A stretch of 35,162 bases of DNA from Streptomyces phaeochromogenes (GCF_001418655.1 NZ_LIQZ01000298.1:1-35162), one strand, 5' to 3'. Shown: positions 1 to 7,690, numbered from the stretch's first letter. The notes: generated by a model from the sequence alone, not told the origin. Made by a program: numbers and translations.

Positions 1-272
1 CACCCGCTGGCGGGCCAGGAGCAGCCGGGCGATGGTCATGCGCTGGCGTTCGCCGCCGGAGAGGCGGTAGCCGCGCTCGCCGACGACCGTGTCGAGGCCG
101 TCGGGCAGGGAGTGCACGAGGTCGTCGAGGCGGGCCCGGCGTAGGACGTCCCACAGTTCCTCCTCGTCGGCGTCGGGCCGGGCGAGGAGCAGGTTGGCGC
201 GGACCGAGTCGTGGAAGAGGTGGCCGTCCTGGGTGACCATGCCGAGGGTGGCCCGCATCGACTCGCGCCGAC
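1..272 (-). pseudogene. ABC transporter ATP-binding domain, 5'-truncated, runs off the left edge
   Basis: Read on the minus strand, the frame containing the start of MRATLGMVTQDGHLFHDS shows a Q-loop, then a helical stretch rich in LLLARPDADEEEL, then the ABC signature LSGGERQRMTIARLLLARQ, and leaves the window. This pattern belongs to ABC exporters with a fused membrane domain. The Walker A loop and the membrane domain that should precede it are absent. Upstream of about position 272 the frame stays open but encodes unrelated residues until it meets another gene relic. The gene therefore looks cut by a recombination or insertion event. Walker B and the switch histidine would lie outside the window. 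The family call is firm; the substrate is unknown. Confidence 0.75.
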
Positions 273-384
273 GAACATCATTGATGGTCAGGCAAACAAC
301 GCTGACGGGAATGGTTGAGGCCGGTGCTGATGTTCGACCTGCACCGCATTGTTGTTCGCAGCCATCCTTGCCCCTCCCTGACAT

Positions 385-668
385 CACCTCCTCGCCCACA
401 CTGTGGGCGGGTGTCCGACAACGAACGGCTCAACACCGTGCTGCGCGGCCTGGACCCGGCCGAGCGGCAGGTCGCCTTCGTGTACGCCGAGGGTGAAGGC
501 GCCACCTGGACCGAGGTCGCCGCCGGCGCTGCGGATCCGGCCGCTTTCGGCAAACGCGTCCGGCGCAAGGCCAAACAGTTCGCCGCCGCACAGACCACCA
601 CGGTTCGCCCCGCGCCACGGCGCCGCAGAAGATTTCCAAGATTTATTGCCGGTCCGGCCAGCGCCTGA
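385..668 (+). pseudogene. Truncated, frameshifted C-terminal copy of the sigma region 4-like family
   Basis: The DNA from about 385 closely matches the 3' third of the intact gene at 713-1585. Shared residues include NERLNTVLRGLDPAERQ, EGEGATW and DPAAFGKRVRRKAK. The match begins abruptly where the intact copy encodes LLAHT. One base is missing just before the ERLNT stretch, so the LLAHT frame and the ERLNT frame no longer agree. Everything upstream is gone. The relic ends at TGA 666-668, 44 bases before the intact paralogue. I read it as a leftover of a tandem duplication or recombination; it is unlikely to make a functional product. Confidence 0.75.
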
Positions 669-712
669 CCGAGAAGGGACACCACCCCCTCCATCACAAG
701 GAGCACCCCCGC

Positions 713-1585
713 GTGAGCCCCGTGTACGTCCCGATCCACCGAGCCATCCTCGTTGAAGCCGCCGGCGGTGACTTCCGCGTCATAGCGGCCGAGGACATCC
801 CGACGGGCAAGGTTCCCACCGTTCAGGCACCCAGCCTCGGTGACCCCAGGTTCCTCGCACTCTCCCCCGGCCAGGAACTCATGGTGGTCGAGGCCGCCGA
901 CGGCCTGCACAGGACCAACGTGCACCGGGGGCGCGCCGTGGAGCGCACCGTGCCGTCCGTCCGCTACGGCCATCCGGACCTGCTGCATGCCTGCACCGTG
1001 CGTTCGGTGGTCAGCGGCGGCATGCCCGTGCGGCGCTCCGGGATCGCCGCCGACTGGGTTGAGCCTCTCGCGGCTCATACGCTGGTGCTGCCGCGCAGCG
1101 ACCGCTGGAACCAGGCCCTGACCACCGCGCTGCTCGGGGACTGGTGCGCCCCGCTGCTGACCGACGGCTTCCTGCGCGACACCGCCCTGGGCGCGCTGAA
1201 GGCGGAGGCCCGTACGGTGCACCGGCAGTTGGTGCCGGTGTGGCGGAGGCGGACCCGGCACGGGCGGGTGCTGTCCCTGGACGCCGACCTCGGTGACGGG
1301 CTGTCGCTGTACGACCTCGTCGCCACCGACGTGGACCTGCTCGCCCACACTGCGGGCGGCGTGTTCGAGGACGAACGGCTCAACACCGTGCTCCGCGGCC
1401 TGGAGCCGGCCGAGCGGCACGTCGTGTACGCATACACCGACGGCGAAGGCGCGACCTGGATGGAGGCCGCGGCCGCCGCCGGCGCCGCTGACCCGGACGC
1501 CTTCGGCGAACGTGTGCGCCGAAAGGCCAAACGACTCGCCAAGGAACAGGCCCGCCGCATGGCGCAGAGTCGGGACCGACGGTAG
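713..1585 (+). CDS. Uncharacterised protein with sigma region 4-like C-terminal domain (intact family member)
   Basis: A 290-residue protein starting at GTG 713, with AAGGAG about eight bases upstream. I do not recognise a named family. The N-terminal 170 residues look like a beta-rich domain without an obvious motif. Residues about 185-200 read SLDADLGDGLSLYDLV, which resembles the linker before region 4 of sigma-70 factors. The following VLRGLEPAER, EGATWMEAA and FGERVRRKAKRL resemble a sigma region 4 helix-turn-helix. No region 2 is visible, so a sigma role is only an inference; a DNA-binding regulator is equally possible. Two damaged paralogues lie at 385-668 and 3803-4673, which suggests an expandable accessory family. 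A small membrane protein gene follows 78 bases downstream. Confidence 0.7.
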   Translation: MSPVYVPIHRAILVEAAGGDFRVIAAEDIPTGKVPTVQAPSLGDPRFLALSPGQELMVVEAADGLHRTNVHRGRAVERTVPSVRYGHPDLLHACTVRSVVSGGMPVRRSGIAADWVEPLAAHTLVLPRSDRWNQALTTALLGDWCAPLLTDGFLRDTALGALKAEARTVHRQLVPVWRRRTRHGRVLSLDADLGDGLSLYDLVATDVDLLAHTAGGVFEDERLNTVLRGLEPAERHVVYAYTDGEGATWMEAAAAAGAADPDAFGERVRRKAKRLAKEQARRMAQSRDRR

Positions 1586-1663
1586 TTCCCAAGATTCTTT
1601 GCCGGTGATGGTGGAGGCCGGGACCGAGAGGTGAGCCCCTCTCGTCGAAGGAACCCCACCATC

Positions 1664-1879
1664 ATGATTGTTCTGATTGTCCTTGCCCTGGTCATCCTGG
1701 CGCTGATTGTCTGGCGGGCCATGGACAAGGTCCAGGAGGCCGACGTTGCCGGGATCGTCAGGGCCGCTCTCGCGGCGATCACGACGCTCGTCCTCGCCTA
1801 CGTGGCCATGCGCGTCGTACCGCCCGAGGCGGTGCCCGACATGCTGCACATGGCCCTCAAAGCCCTTAGGGCGGCTTGA
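1664..1879 (+). CDS. Small two-segment membrane protein
   Basis: A 71-residue protein from ATG 1664, preceded by AAGGA at 1648-1652. An in-frame GTG at 1631 would add 11 residues. The first segment, MIVLIVLALVILALIVW, is a clear transmembrane helix; a charged loop (MDKVQEADVAG) separates it from a second hydrophobic stretch around ITTLVLAYVAMRVV. The C-terminus is short and amphipathic. No family is recognised. It follows the sigma region 4-like gene on the same strand and may be co-transcribed with it. Small proteins of this shape are common beside regulatory genes in Streptomyces, but a link here is only inferred. Confidence 0.6.
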   Translation: MIVLIVLALVILALIVWRAMDKVQEADVAGIVRAALAAITTLVLAYVAMRVVPPEAVPDMLHMALKALRAA

Positions 1880-1911
1880 CCGTAGCCGGTCACCTGATCT
1901 TCTCAGCAGGC

Positions 1912-1973
1912 GCCCGCTGCGAGGACCTGGACGCCGTAGCTGCCGAGCTGAACGCCAGGCCCAGGGAGGCGCT
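1912..1973 (+). pseudogene. Probable IS30-type transposase C-terminal scrap
   Basis: The plus frame here reads CEDLDAVAAELNARPREAL. This resembles the conserved end of IS30-family transposases, where a DLDAVAAELN-type helix is followed by RPR and normally LGW. The LGW part is missing and the frame runs into unrelated residues. No other part of the transposase is nearby; an IS30 N-terminal piece lies on the minus strand at 10131-10355. The call rests on about 20 residues and is tentative. Confidence 0.4.
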
Positions 1974-2335
1974 CGCGAGCCCTTCACCAACCTGCGGAAG
2001 AACGACTCCAACAAGCCCCGCATTGCGATGAGTTGCGGAGCAGGTTGGTCAGTCGGAGGTGCTCAGCAGGGAGCGGTGACCTTGCCGCCTACGGGTCAGG
2101 GCGCTTATGAGCCGACTTGCCCCCTGCCGTTGTTGGCCCGCCCGCTCACGACAGTTCCTCAGGAGGAACCCGTCCGGTTAAAGATCAATGCACGTAGCTC
2201 GGCTGCCGTGCCACCAGGGTGACTCTCGAAATCGTCGGCAGGCGACTCCAATCACTCATGTCCCATCCCTTGACGCCGTTCGCGAATCGGGCAGATCGTG
2301 ACTGTTCGCCTATCGCTCCGCGGGAAGGGGACCGT
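1974..2335. other. Intergenic stretch with no supported gene
   Basis: About 360 bases lie between the IS30-like scrap and the DUF6300-like gene. Frames here give only low-complexity shadow translations. A TTGACG hexamer near 2269 could be a -35 element, but no convincing -10 sits at the right distance. The only useful signal is the purine-rich GGGAAGGGGA just before the ATG at 2336, taken as the ribosome site of that gene. Confidence 0.5.
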
Positions 2336-2767
2336 ATGTCCTTCACCTGGCGTTACCTCGTACGCCCCGACGGGTCCTTCAGCCGCATGGGGAACATCGA
2401 CGGCAGCCTCGACAACCTCAGCGACGAAGAACTCGACCGCCTGCGCCCCGACGATCGCGATGACGACGAACCGCCGGCCCGGCTCTGCTCCCGCTGCGGA
2501 GCCGACCTCCTCCTGCACTGGCACGGCCCGCTGACGATCGGTGTGTGGATGGAGCTCTGCGTGGCCTGCGACGCGCACCGTCCCGCCGCCCGCGCCTTCA
2601 TCCGCTGGCACCGCGACCCCGACCGCGACCCGGCCGCGCTCCCCCACCTGTTCGAGGACTGGGAGACCGAGACGATGCACGCTCACGGCTGGGCCCGCGC
2701 CCAGGAACCCGAGGTTCCCTTCAGTCCGCCTGCCCCGCCCGGCCTCACACCGCGCGGACGAGGCTGA
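2336..2767 (+). CDS. DUF6300-like zinc-ribbon-like small protein
   Basis: A 143-residue protein from ATG 2336, chosen because a GGGAAGGGGA site sits just upstream; a longer in-frame start at 2219 has no such site. The first 50 residues are acidic, rich in D and E (NLSDEELDRLRPDDRDDDE). The core holds two Cys pairs, CSRCGAD and CVACDAHRPAARAFI, which look like a metal-binding ribbon. A conserved DWETETMHAHGW block precedes a proline-rich tail. I recall this arrangement from the DUF6300 family of Streptomyces, whose function is unknown. The gene stands alone on this strand, with the next gene facing it. Confidence 0.65.
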   Translation: MSFTWRYLVRPDGSFSRMGNIDGSLDNLSDEELDRLRPDDRDDDEPPARLCSRCGADLLLHWHGPLTIGVWMELCVACDAHRPAARAFIRWHRDPDRDPAALPHLFEDWETETMHAHGWARAQEPEVPFSPPAPPGLTPRGRG

Positions 2768-2854
2768 ACACGACGTCGTGGTCTCGAACCCCGCGGCCGT
2801 CCGCATGGTGCCGTCGGCGTGGTGAAGCGGAGCAGTCTAAAGCGCGGCCAGACC

Positions 2855-3478
2855 TCAGCTGACGTGTCGCAAGGGACCCAGGCAGTCGTATGGCCGCTCG
2901 TGCTCGCCAAACCACAAGTGCGGAGCGTGGGCCTGTGCCGCCGCGGCAAGTTCCCGGCGGCTGGCGGGCGTCGGGATGGCGAGGCGGTAGCGGTGTTCCG
3001 GAAGGCCCGGGCGCAGAGCTTCCGCCGGCACCACCAGCGACCTCAGCAGCGGATCGGAGGGGGTTACGTCATCGGACGGGCAGAGCTCCAGGCTCATGAT
3101 CTTCCGGCCGTTCTTGGCATCTCCCTTGGATGCCCAGTACACGCCGACTCCGGCCAGTGACGCCCATGGAATGACCGCGTGTTGCTCCCGACCGTGCCAC
3201 CACCACGCCCCGTATGCGTCAAGGACGAGCCGGGTAGTGCGCCCCACCCACAGCGTCCGGGCAATCCGTAGCGCCAGCCCTCCCAGCAGGAGCAGCCACA
3301 CGCCCCCCAGGATCCAGCTCCCGGTGCGCTGGCCCTCTTGCACCGCGCCGATGACCAGGGGAAGCAGGCCAAGGCACAACAGGAAGACCGAGCCTGGCAG
3401 TCCAGTACGCAACTGCCGCATCCCGAAGCGGAGAACGGTGGCGTCGGGGGCAGGTGATGACGGGGCTGGAAGGGACAC
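2855..3478 (-). CDS. Membrane-anchored protein with PH-like domain
   Basis: A 207-residue protein on the minus strand. Two adjacent hydrophobic segments lie at roughly residues 30-48 (VFLLCLGLLPLVIGAV) and 54-72 (WILGGVWLLLLGGLAL), joined by a short polar turn. The rest is soluble: TTRLVLDAYGAWWWHGREQHAVIPWASLAGVGVYW resembles the PH-like fold seen in many actinobacterial membrane proteins, where a short helical anchor precedes a beta-rich cytoplasmic domain. No catalytic motif is visible. The start at 3478 has no strong ribosome site; an internal start would remove only part of the N-terminus. It faces the DUF6300-like gene, so the two are convergent. Function unknown. Confidence 0.65.
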   Translation of the reverse strand: MSLPAPSSPAPDATVLRFGMRQLRTGLPGSVFLLCLGLLPLVIGAVQEGQRTGSWILGGVWLLLLGGLALRIARTLWVGRTTRLVLDAYGAWWWHGREQHAVIPWASLAGVGVYWASKGDAKNGRKIMSLELCPSDDVTPSDPLLRSLVVPAEALRPGLPEHRYRLAIPTPASRRELAAAAQAHAPHLWFGEHERPYDCLGPLRHVS

Positions 3479-3802
3479 GACACAGAGCGTAGTGGCAAGC
3501 CGCGCGAGGGTGGATCCTGCGCGGTCGCGTCGCGTCTGCGTCCCCTCCGGCCGTACGGCTTGCCCTCGATGGCGGCCGCGCTACGGGCGCCGGGCGGCTG
3601 GTGCCGTCGGGCAGGCGATCGCCGGGAACGCCGCCATGTACTCGTCGGCGGTGAACGTCACTCAGCGCCGGTCCCGGACCGCAGTCGGCTCCTTCCCGGC
3701 ATCGCCATCCACGATGGCGCAGGCCCGTAGGCGTGGAGTCTGGCTCTCGGGATGTTCGAGTACTTTTCGGGGGAGGCCGGGTGGGCAACCGGGGCGGCCG
3801 GG
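3479..3802. other. Gap without a supported gene
   Basis: This 324-base stretch lies downstream of the minus-strand pseudogene and upstream of the PH-like membrane protein. Open frames exist on both strands, but their translations are arginine- and proline-rich and share no motif I recognise. It should hold the promoter of the leftward gene at 3478, though no clear -35/-10 pair could be picked. Confidence 0.4.
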
Positions 3803-3962
3803 TCAGGACGCGGCTGGGCCGCCGCTCCGCAGAGCGGTACGGCGGCGCTGCTCGGCGGCCATCCGCTTGGTCTTGCGCCGGACCCGTTCGCCGAAGGCCA
3901 CCGGGTCGGCGGTGCCGGCGGACGCGGCGGCTTCCATCCAGGTGGTCCTCTCACCCTCCGTG

Positions 3963-3998
3963 TACGCGTACACGTACGCGTACGCGTACGCGTACGCG
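3963..3998. repeat. Hexamer tandem repeat (TACGCG)
   Basis: Six consecutive hexamer units, of which the last four are perfect TACGCG and one earlier unit is TACACG. On the minus strand they encode an alternating Ala-Tyr run with one Val inside the pseudogene. The intact paralogue has only VYAY at this point, so the repeat expanded in this copy, probably by replication slippage. Confidence 0.9.
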
Positions 3999-4212
3999 AC
4001 CTGCTGTTCGTCCGGCGTCAGGGCTTGCAGGACGCGATTGAGCCGCTCGTCGGCGAACACCCGGCCCGGTGTCCGCGCCAGCAGGTCGACGTCGGCGGCG
4101 ACCAGGTCCTACAGCGACAGCCCGTCCCCCAGGCTCGCGTCCAGCGACAGCGACCGCCCGTACCGGTTGCCCCGCCGGAAGATCGGCGTCAGGTCCTTGT
4201 GCAGGCTGCGAG

Positions 4213-4233
4213 CCTCAGCCCTCAGCCCTCAGC
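4213..4233. repeat. 7-base tandem repeat causing a frameshift
   Basis: CCTCAGC occurs three times in a row. On the minus strand this lies in the region matching LKAEAR of the intact paralogue. With two copies the frame reads through correctly; with three it meets a TGA. This is a clear slippage lesion. Confidence 0.85.
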
Positions 4234-4673
4234 GCCCCGACCGCGGTGTCGGGCTAGTGTCCGGTGAGCACCAGCGGATCGGCCCAGCTGCCCATCAAAG
4301 CCGTCGACACCGCTTCGGCCCACTGATCACTGCAGGGCACCACCAGTACCTTGGCGGCGAATTCGTCCACGAGCGCTCGTTCCGTTCGGCCGGGCTCCGC
4401 CTCGATCGCGCCGCTGATCCTGCCCCGCAGATACAGCGACCGCGCCAGGTCCGACTCCGGGCAGTGCTGGTGGTCGACGCGGTCGGCCGGAGGGCGGTCG
4501 GACAAGCGCATGCCGTCTCCGGCGGAGACCGCGACGACCAGGACGACCGCACGCTGCCGTTCGGTGCGTTCGGCCGTGACGGGCTGGAAAATCGGCGCGA
4601 CGCGTTCCTTCGGAAACCTGGCTGACCAGCAGGTGTGTGTGGCGAAGCCTTCGTGGCTGGGCTGTTGGTTCAC

Positions 4674-5001
4674 GGGAGTACTCCTTCGGCGAACTGAACG
4701 AATACCTCTCGGTCCCGGGCGCGTGGTCTACCGGCAAAAAGCCTTGCCCGCATGCCCGCATGCCCGCGGCCCCGGCCAGAGCCTGCTTACGAGCCTTCGG
4801 GGAAGGTACAGGCGGACCGCCTTCTCTCCACTCCGCTTGTCAACTTCCTCTCAACCACGACGGGTTCGACCGGTATCGTTGCAAATAGACGTGGTGGATG
4901 CCTCTCTCTGGGGCCTCGCCGGGCGGGCCCCTCTCCCCGCTCGCCTGTCGGCCTCGGACGGGTGCAAGTGGCCGTGGCGCAACGGCAAGGGAGACTTGAT
5001 C
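4674..5001. other. Divergent intergenic region
   Basis: This 328-base stretch separates the leftward pseudogene from the rightward gene at 5002 and should hold both promoters. No coding frame is convincing. A short tandem repeat of GCATGCCC lies near 4749-4765. AAGGGA at 4987-4992 is the likely ribosome site of the gene at 5002. Confidence 0.45.
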
Positions 5002-5418
5002 ATGAGTAACGGCGACAGGCGACAGGACTCTCCTGCCAGCCCTCCGGTCGACGGTGAGTCAATCAACGGTGGCACCTACGTCACTGGGGTTGTGAGTCCG
5101 AACTCCCACATCGTCGTCATCCCGGGTTCCTTCGAGTTGCGCCATCACGTCGAGCGGGTCGCCGCCATGACCATCGAACTTCTCGTGCGTATCGTGGATC
5201 TGCTGCAGGAGCACGAGGCGGAGTTCGGCGAGTCCGACGCCGCCGGGGAACTGCAGTGCCTGTGGGCGGAGTTGGAGCAGCTCGAACCGCAGCAGGACGT
5301 CCTGGAGCGAGCCCTCGAGCGCCTGGGCACGATCGTCTACCCGGTGCCCGAGCTCACCGGTGCAGTCCGCTTGCTCGCGTCCTGGGTGCACGGCCTGATG
5401 GAGCACGGCCTTGGGTAA
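5002..5418 (+). CDS. Unknown protein with Gly/Val-rich N-terminal motif and helical domain
   Basis: A 138-residue protein from ATG 5002, with AAGGGA nine bases upstream. The N-terminus is polar and then reads INGGTYVTGVVSPNSHIVVI. That short beta-like motif resembles the GGTF..G.V-type tags found near effector domains of actinobacterial conflict systems (NACHT, caspase-like or trypsin-like modules). The rest is a helical, Leu- and Glu-rich domain (VERVAAMTIELLVRIVDLL, LWAELEQLEPQQDVLERAL). No catalytic residues are evident. The next gene starts 21 bases downstream on the same strand, so the two are probably one operon. Membership of a conflict system is inference from the motif alone. Confidence 0.6.
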   Translation: MSNGDRRQDSPASPPVDGESINGGTYVTGVVSPNSHIVVIPGSFELRHHVERVAAMTIELLVRIVDLLQEHEAEFGESDAAGELQCLWAELEQLEPQQDVLERALERLGTIVYPVPELTGAVRLLASWVHGLMEHGLG

Positions 5419-5439
5419 AATGACTTCATCTGGGCTCAG

Positions 5440-6051
5440 ATGTCGGACCTGCTGAGGCAGGGCAGGCCACCAGCGGCGCGTTCCCTGGACGGATGGAAGC
5501 GGGCGAGCAGGGTGTCCGGGGCGGATGTCGCGCCGCTTCCCGTCACGATCTACCTGTCGGACGAAACGCCGCACCGCGACGTCGAGGCCGCCGTGGAAGA
5601 ACTCCTGGCAACCGCCGGGCTGGCCGTCCTCGACCGCGACGACCCCGTCATTGGGTCCTGGTTCCGACGGATGCGGGCCACCATGTCCCGCGCCGCACAG
5701 TCGCAGGTCGTCCGCGAGAGTGCCCTGACAGCCGCACACATCGCTGACGCACGCCTGGTCCTGGGCCAGGACGCAACCATCACCGCGACCATGATGCAGA
5801 ATGTGGGCCCAGTCCTGGCTTCCCTTCAGCCCACCAAGGATGCGGTCGTGCGCATCGGCGCCATCTTGATCGTCAAAGTCGACTGGGAAGTCAGGGTCCT
5901 CCAGCTCACCGCCGCCCAACAGGCAGTCCTGGACCACCAGCCGCAACTCGCCACCTCACCACGCGACGTGATCGGCGCCATCGGCCTGCTCACTGCGTCG
6001 GACAGCCGAACAACCCCGGAACCAGCACCACAGGTAGCCGGAGATCGCTAG
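5440..6051 (+). CDS. Unknown soluble protein, partner of the upstream gene
   Basis: A 203-residue protein from ATG 5440, 21 bases after the previous stop. After a basic 30-residue lead it reads VTIYLSDETPHRDVEAAVEE, then LLATAGL, DRDDPVIGSWFRRMRA, and a long helical part. The YLSDE and DDPVIGSWFRRM blocks look like a conserved domain that I have seen in hypothetical actinobacterial proteins, but I cannot name it. ARLVLGQDATITATMMQNVG could be a second small module. A mildly hydrophobic strand (VVRIGAILIVKV) follows, too short to be a confident membrane helix. Coupling with the upstream gene suggests a two-component complex. Function unknown. Confidence 0.6.
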   Translation: MSDLLRQGRPPAARSLDGWKRASRVSGADVAPLPVTIYLSDETPHRDVEAAVEELLATAGLAVLDRDDPVIGSWFRRMRATMSRAAQSQVVRESALTAAHIADARLVLGQDATITATMMQNVGPVLASLQPTKDAVVRIGAILIVKVDWEVRVLQLTAAQQAVLDHQPQLATSPRDVIGAIGLLTASDSRTTPEPAPQVAGDR

Positions 6052-6203
6052 CCCGGGTCAGAGCCAGCCCGGCAGCCCTCCACCACATCTGTCGGCGCGA
6101 TCCCGCGTCGACAACCTCGGTGCGTCCAGACGGGCTGTCGCAGCCGCCCCAGCAGCAAGTGCAGAGCTCAGACCGTGTCCGTAAGGGCCTGCCTGAGCGC
6201 CGA

Positions 6204-6227
6204 GAGTTCACCACCGGTGGTGAACTC
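6204..6227. promoter_or_regulatory. Perfect 24-base palindrome
   Basis: The 12 bases GAGTTCACCACC are followed directly by their exact reverse complement. The palindrome lies one base beyond the original stop of the minus-strand pseudogene at 6229-6527. It could act as a terminator hairpin with a four-base CCGG turn, or as an operator for a dimeric regulator. There is no U-tract, so its role is open. Confidence 0.6.
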
Positions 6228-6228
6228 C

Positions 6229-6527
6229 TTACTTGTCGTTGCGGGTGTGGTTGGTGACCCAGTTGGGATCGCGTACGGGCGCCGGCCCTCGTGCCTCGGT
6301 GGCCGGAGCGCGCAGCAGGCGCTAGCTGGTGCGCGGCGCGGTCACGGCGTGGACCAGGAAGACGACGGCCTGGCGGCCGGTCCCGCCTCCGATCCACGCC
6401 CCGGTGAACTGGACCTGATCGGCAGCCCAGTTGCCCAGCCGGTCCAGGGCCGGAGCCGACCGAGCAGATAGCCGGCCGCGAGGCCGGCGACCAGTGTGAC
6501 AGCCGCGGCGACGATGACCCAACTCAT
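6229..6527 (-). pseudogene. Small membrane-anchored protein, frameshift plus nonsense
   Basis: Minus-strand gene from ATG 6527. It starts MSWVIVAAAVTLVAGLAAGY, a single N-terminal membrane helix, then LLGRLRPW. A one-base loss in the following GAC codon shifts the frame. In the next frame the protein resumes as RLGNWAADQVQFTGAW and GGTGRQAVVFLVHAVTAPRTS. A TAG then replaces what appears to be Trp, after which the frame continues as RLLRAP to DPNWVTNHTRNDK and a natural TAA at 6229-6231. The repaired protein would be 99 residues. I recall this type as a small conserved Streptomyces protein of unknown function. Two separate lesions make a sequencing error unlikely. Confidence 0.75.
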
Positions 6528-6594
6528 CGCAGCCGCCTGTAGGGTTCCAGAAGTGACGTACAGCATCTGACCAGGCACTTTGCGACTCCCAGGC

Positions 6595-6604
6595 GATCAC
6601 GACA
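6595..6604. repeat. Left copy of a 10-base direct repeat around the transposase
   Basis: GATCACGACA occurs here and again at 7695-7704, flanking the integrase-core gene at 6617-7690. This could be a target-site duplication, although no inverted repeat is visible just inside it. Confidence 0.4.
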
Positions 6605-6616
6605 AGCTCGGACCCC

Positions 6617-7690
6617 ATGGCACTGCGCATGCTCTACCTGGTCTTCCTCCGACTCCTCGGACTGCTTCTGCTGCTCTCCCGCTCGCAGCAGACCAAGGAC
6701 GCCGAGCTGCTCGCGCTGCGCCACGAGAACGCGGTGCTGCGCCGCCAGCTCGGCGTGCGGCCACACCTCACCTGGCCGGACCGCGCAGTGCTCGCCGCCC
6801 TCGCCCGGCACCTACCCTCCCGGCTGCGCCGACACCGCCTGTTCACACCCGGCACCCTGCTCACCTGGCACCGGCGGCTACTGCGCTGGAAGTGGAAGCA
6901 GAAACCCGCACGGACCGGCCGCCCGCCGATCTCCGAGGAACTCACCGCCCTGATCCTGCGCCTGGCCCGTGAGAACCCGACCTGGGGCTCGGCCCGTATC
7001 CAGGGCGAGCTGCGGCGCCTGGGCCACCGCGTCGGCGCCTCCACCATCCGACGCATCCTGCGCAGCGCCGGCCTCGGCCCCGCACCCCGACGAAGCCGCG
7101 GCGCCCCGACCTGGCGCGAGTTCGTACGCGCCCAGGCCTCCGGCCTGTTCGCCGCCGACTTCTTCCACGTGGACACCGCCGCGCTGACCAGGCTGTACGC
7201 CTTCGTGGTCATGGAGGTCGGCACCCGTACCGTGCACATCCTCGGCGTCACCGCCCACCCGACCGCAGCCTGGGCCACCCAGCTCTCGAGGAACTTCCTC
7301 GCCAACCTCGCAGACCGCGCCGCAGGCTTCTGCTACCTGCTACGCGACCGCGACAGCCGCTACACCCAGTCGTTCGATGCCGTCTTCACCGCCGACGGCA
7401 TCGAGATCCTGAAGAGCGCGCCACAGACACCGCGGATGAACGCCCACGTGGAGAGGTTCATCCGCAGCGTGCGGGCCGAGTGCACCGACCGGATGCTGAT
7501 CTACAACGAGCAACACGCACGGCGTGTCCTCGCCGAATACGCCGAGCACTACAACTCCGGAAGGCCGCACCGGGCCCTGCACCTTCGCGCACCAGCCGAC
7601 GATCCGGACGTCATCCCCTTCCCCGCCCAGCACATCCAGCGCCACGACGTCCTCAGTGGGCTCATCCACGAGTACCGCGACACAGCCTGA
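6617..7690 (+). CDS. Integrase-core (DDE) transposase
   Basis: A 357-residue protein. Residues 1-30 are hydrophobic and Leu-rich, followed by a coiled stretch (AELLALRHENAVLRRQLG) and a helix-turn-helix region (PPISEELTALILRLARENP and WGSARIQGELRRLGHRVGAS). The rve-type catalytic core comes next. D in ADFFHVDTAALT, D in LLRDRDSRYTQSFDAVF and E in HVERFIRSVRAECTD fit the DDE triad. PQTPRMNAHVERF and YNSGRPHRALHL are typical of the IS3/IS481 group. It is a single ORF without the separate OrfA seen in IS3. It appears complete. A 10-base direct repeat flanks it, but clear terminal inverted repeats are missing, so it may be immobile. Confidence 0.85.
   Translation: MALRMLYLVFLRLLGLLLLLSRSQQTKDAELLALRHENAVLRRQLGVRPHLTWPDRAVLAALARHLPSRLRRHRLFTPGTLLTWHRRLLRWKWKQKPARTGRPPISEELTALILRLARENPTWGSARIQGELRRLGHRVGASTIRRILRSAGLGPAPRRSRGAPTWREFVRAQASGLFAADFFHVDTAALTRLYAFVVMEVGTRTVHILGVTAHPTAAWATQLSRNFLANLADRAAGFCYLLRDRDSRYTQSFDAVFTADGIEILKSAPQTPRMNAHVERFIRSVRAECTDRMLIYNEQHARRVLAEYAEHYNSGRPHRALHLRAPADDPDVIPFPAQHIQRHDVLSGLIHEYRDTA

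Larger units (their letters stand above)
3803..4673 (-). pseudogene. Decayed full-length paralogue of the sigma region 4-like family
   Basis: Minus-strand relative of the gene at 713-1585. Starting from GTG 4673 the frame reads MNQQPSHEG and later VLVVPCSDQWAEAVSTALMG, matching LVLPRSDRWNQALTTALLG of the intact copy. Three lesions follow: a TAG at 4254-4256 where the intact copy has CTG, a 7-base tandem repeat (CCTCAGC three times at 4213-4233) that shifts the frame, and a TAG at 4109-4111 replacing the Tyr codon of LSLYDLV. Removing one 7-base copy restores ALRAEARSLH. The last 85 residues are open and keep the region 4-like block, but carry an AYAYAY expansion encoded by a hexamer repeat. 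The gene was once intact and is now dead. Confidence 0.85.

Noticed and set aside
278..2023. Long minus-strand open frame of 581 codons
   Set aside because: Antisense to well supported plus-strand genes; the translation is low-complexity and Arg/Gly-rich without motifs.
2269..2300. TTGACG as a -35 element for the DUF6300-like gene
   Set aside because: No suitable -10 lies 16-18 bases downstream.
3963..3998. CRISPR-like repeat array
   Set aside because: Units are six bases long without spacers; this is a simple hexamer repeat.
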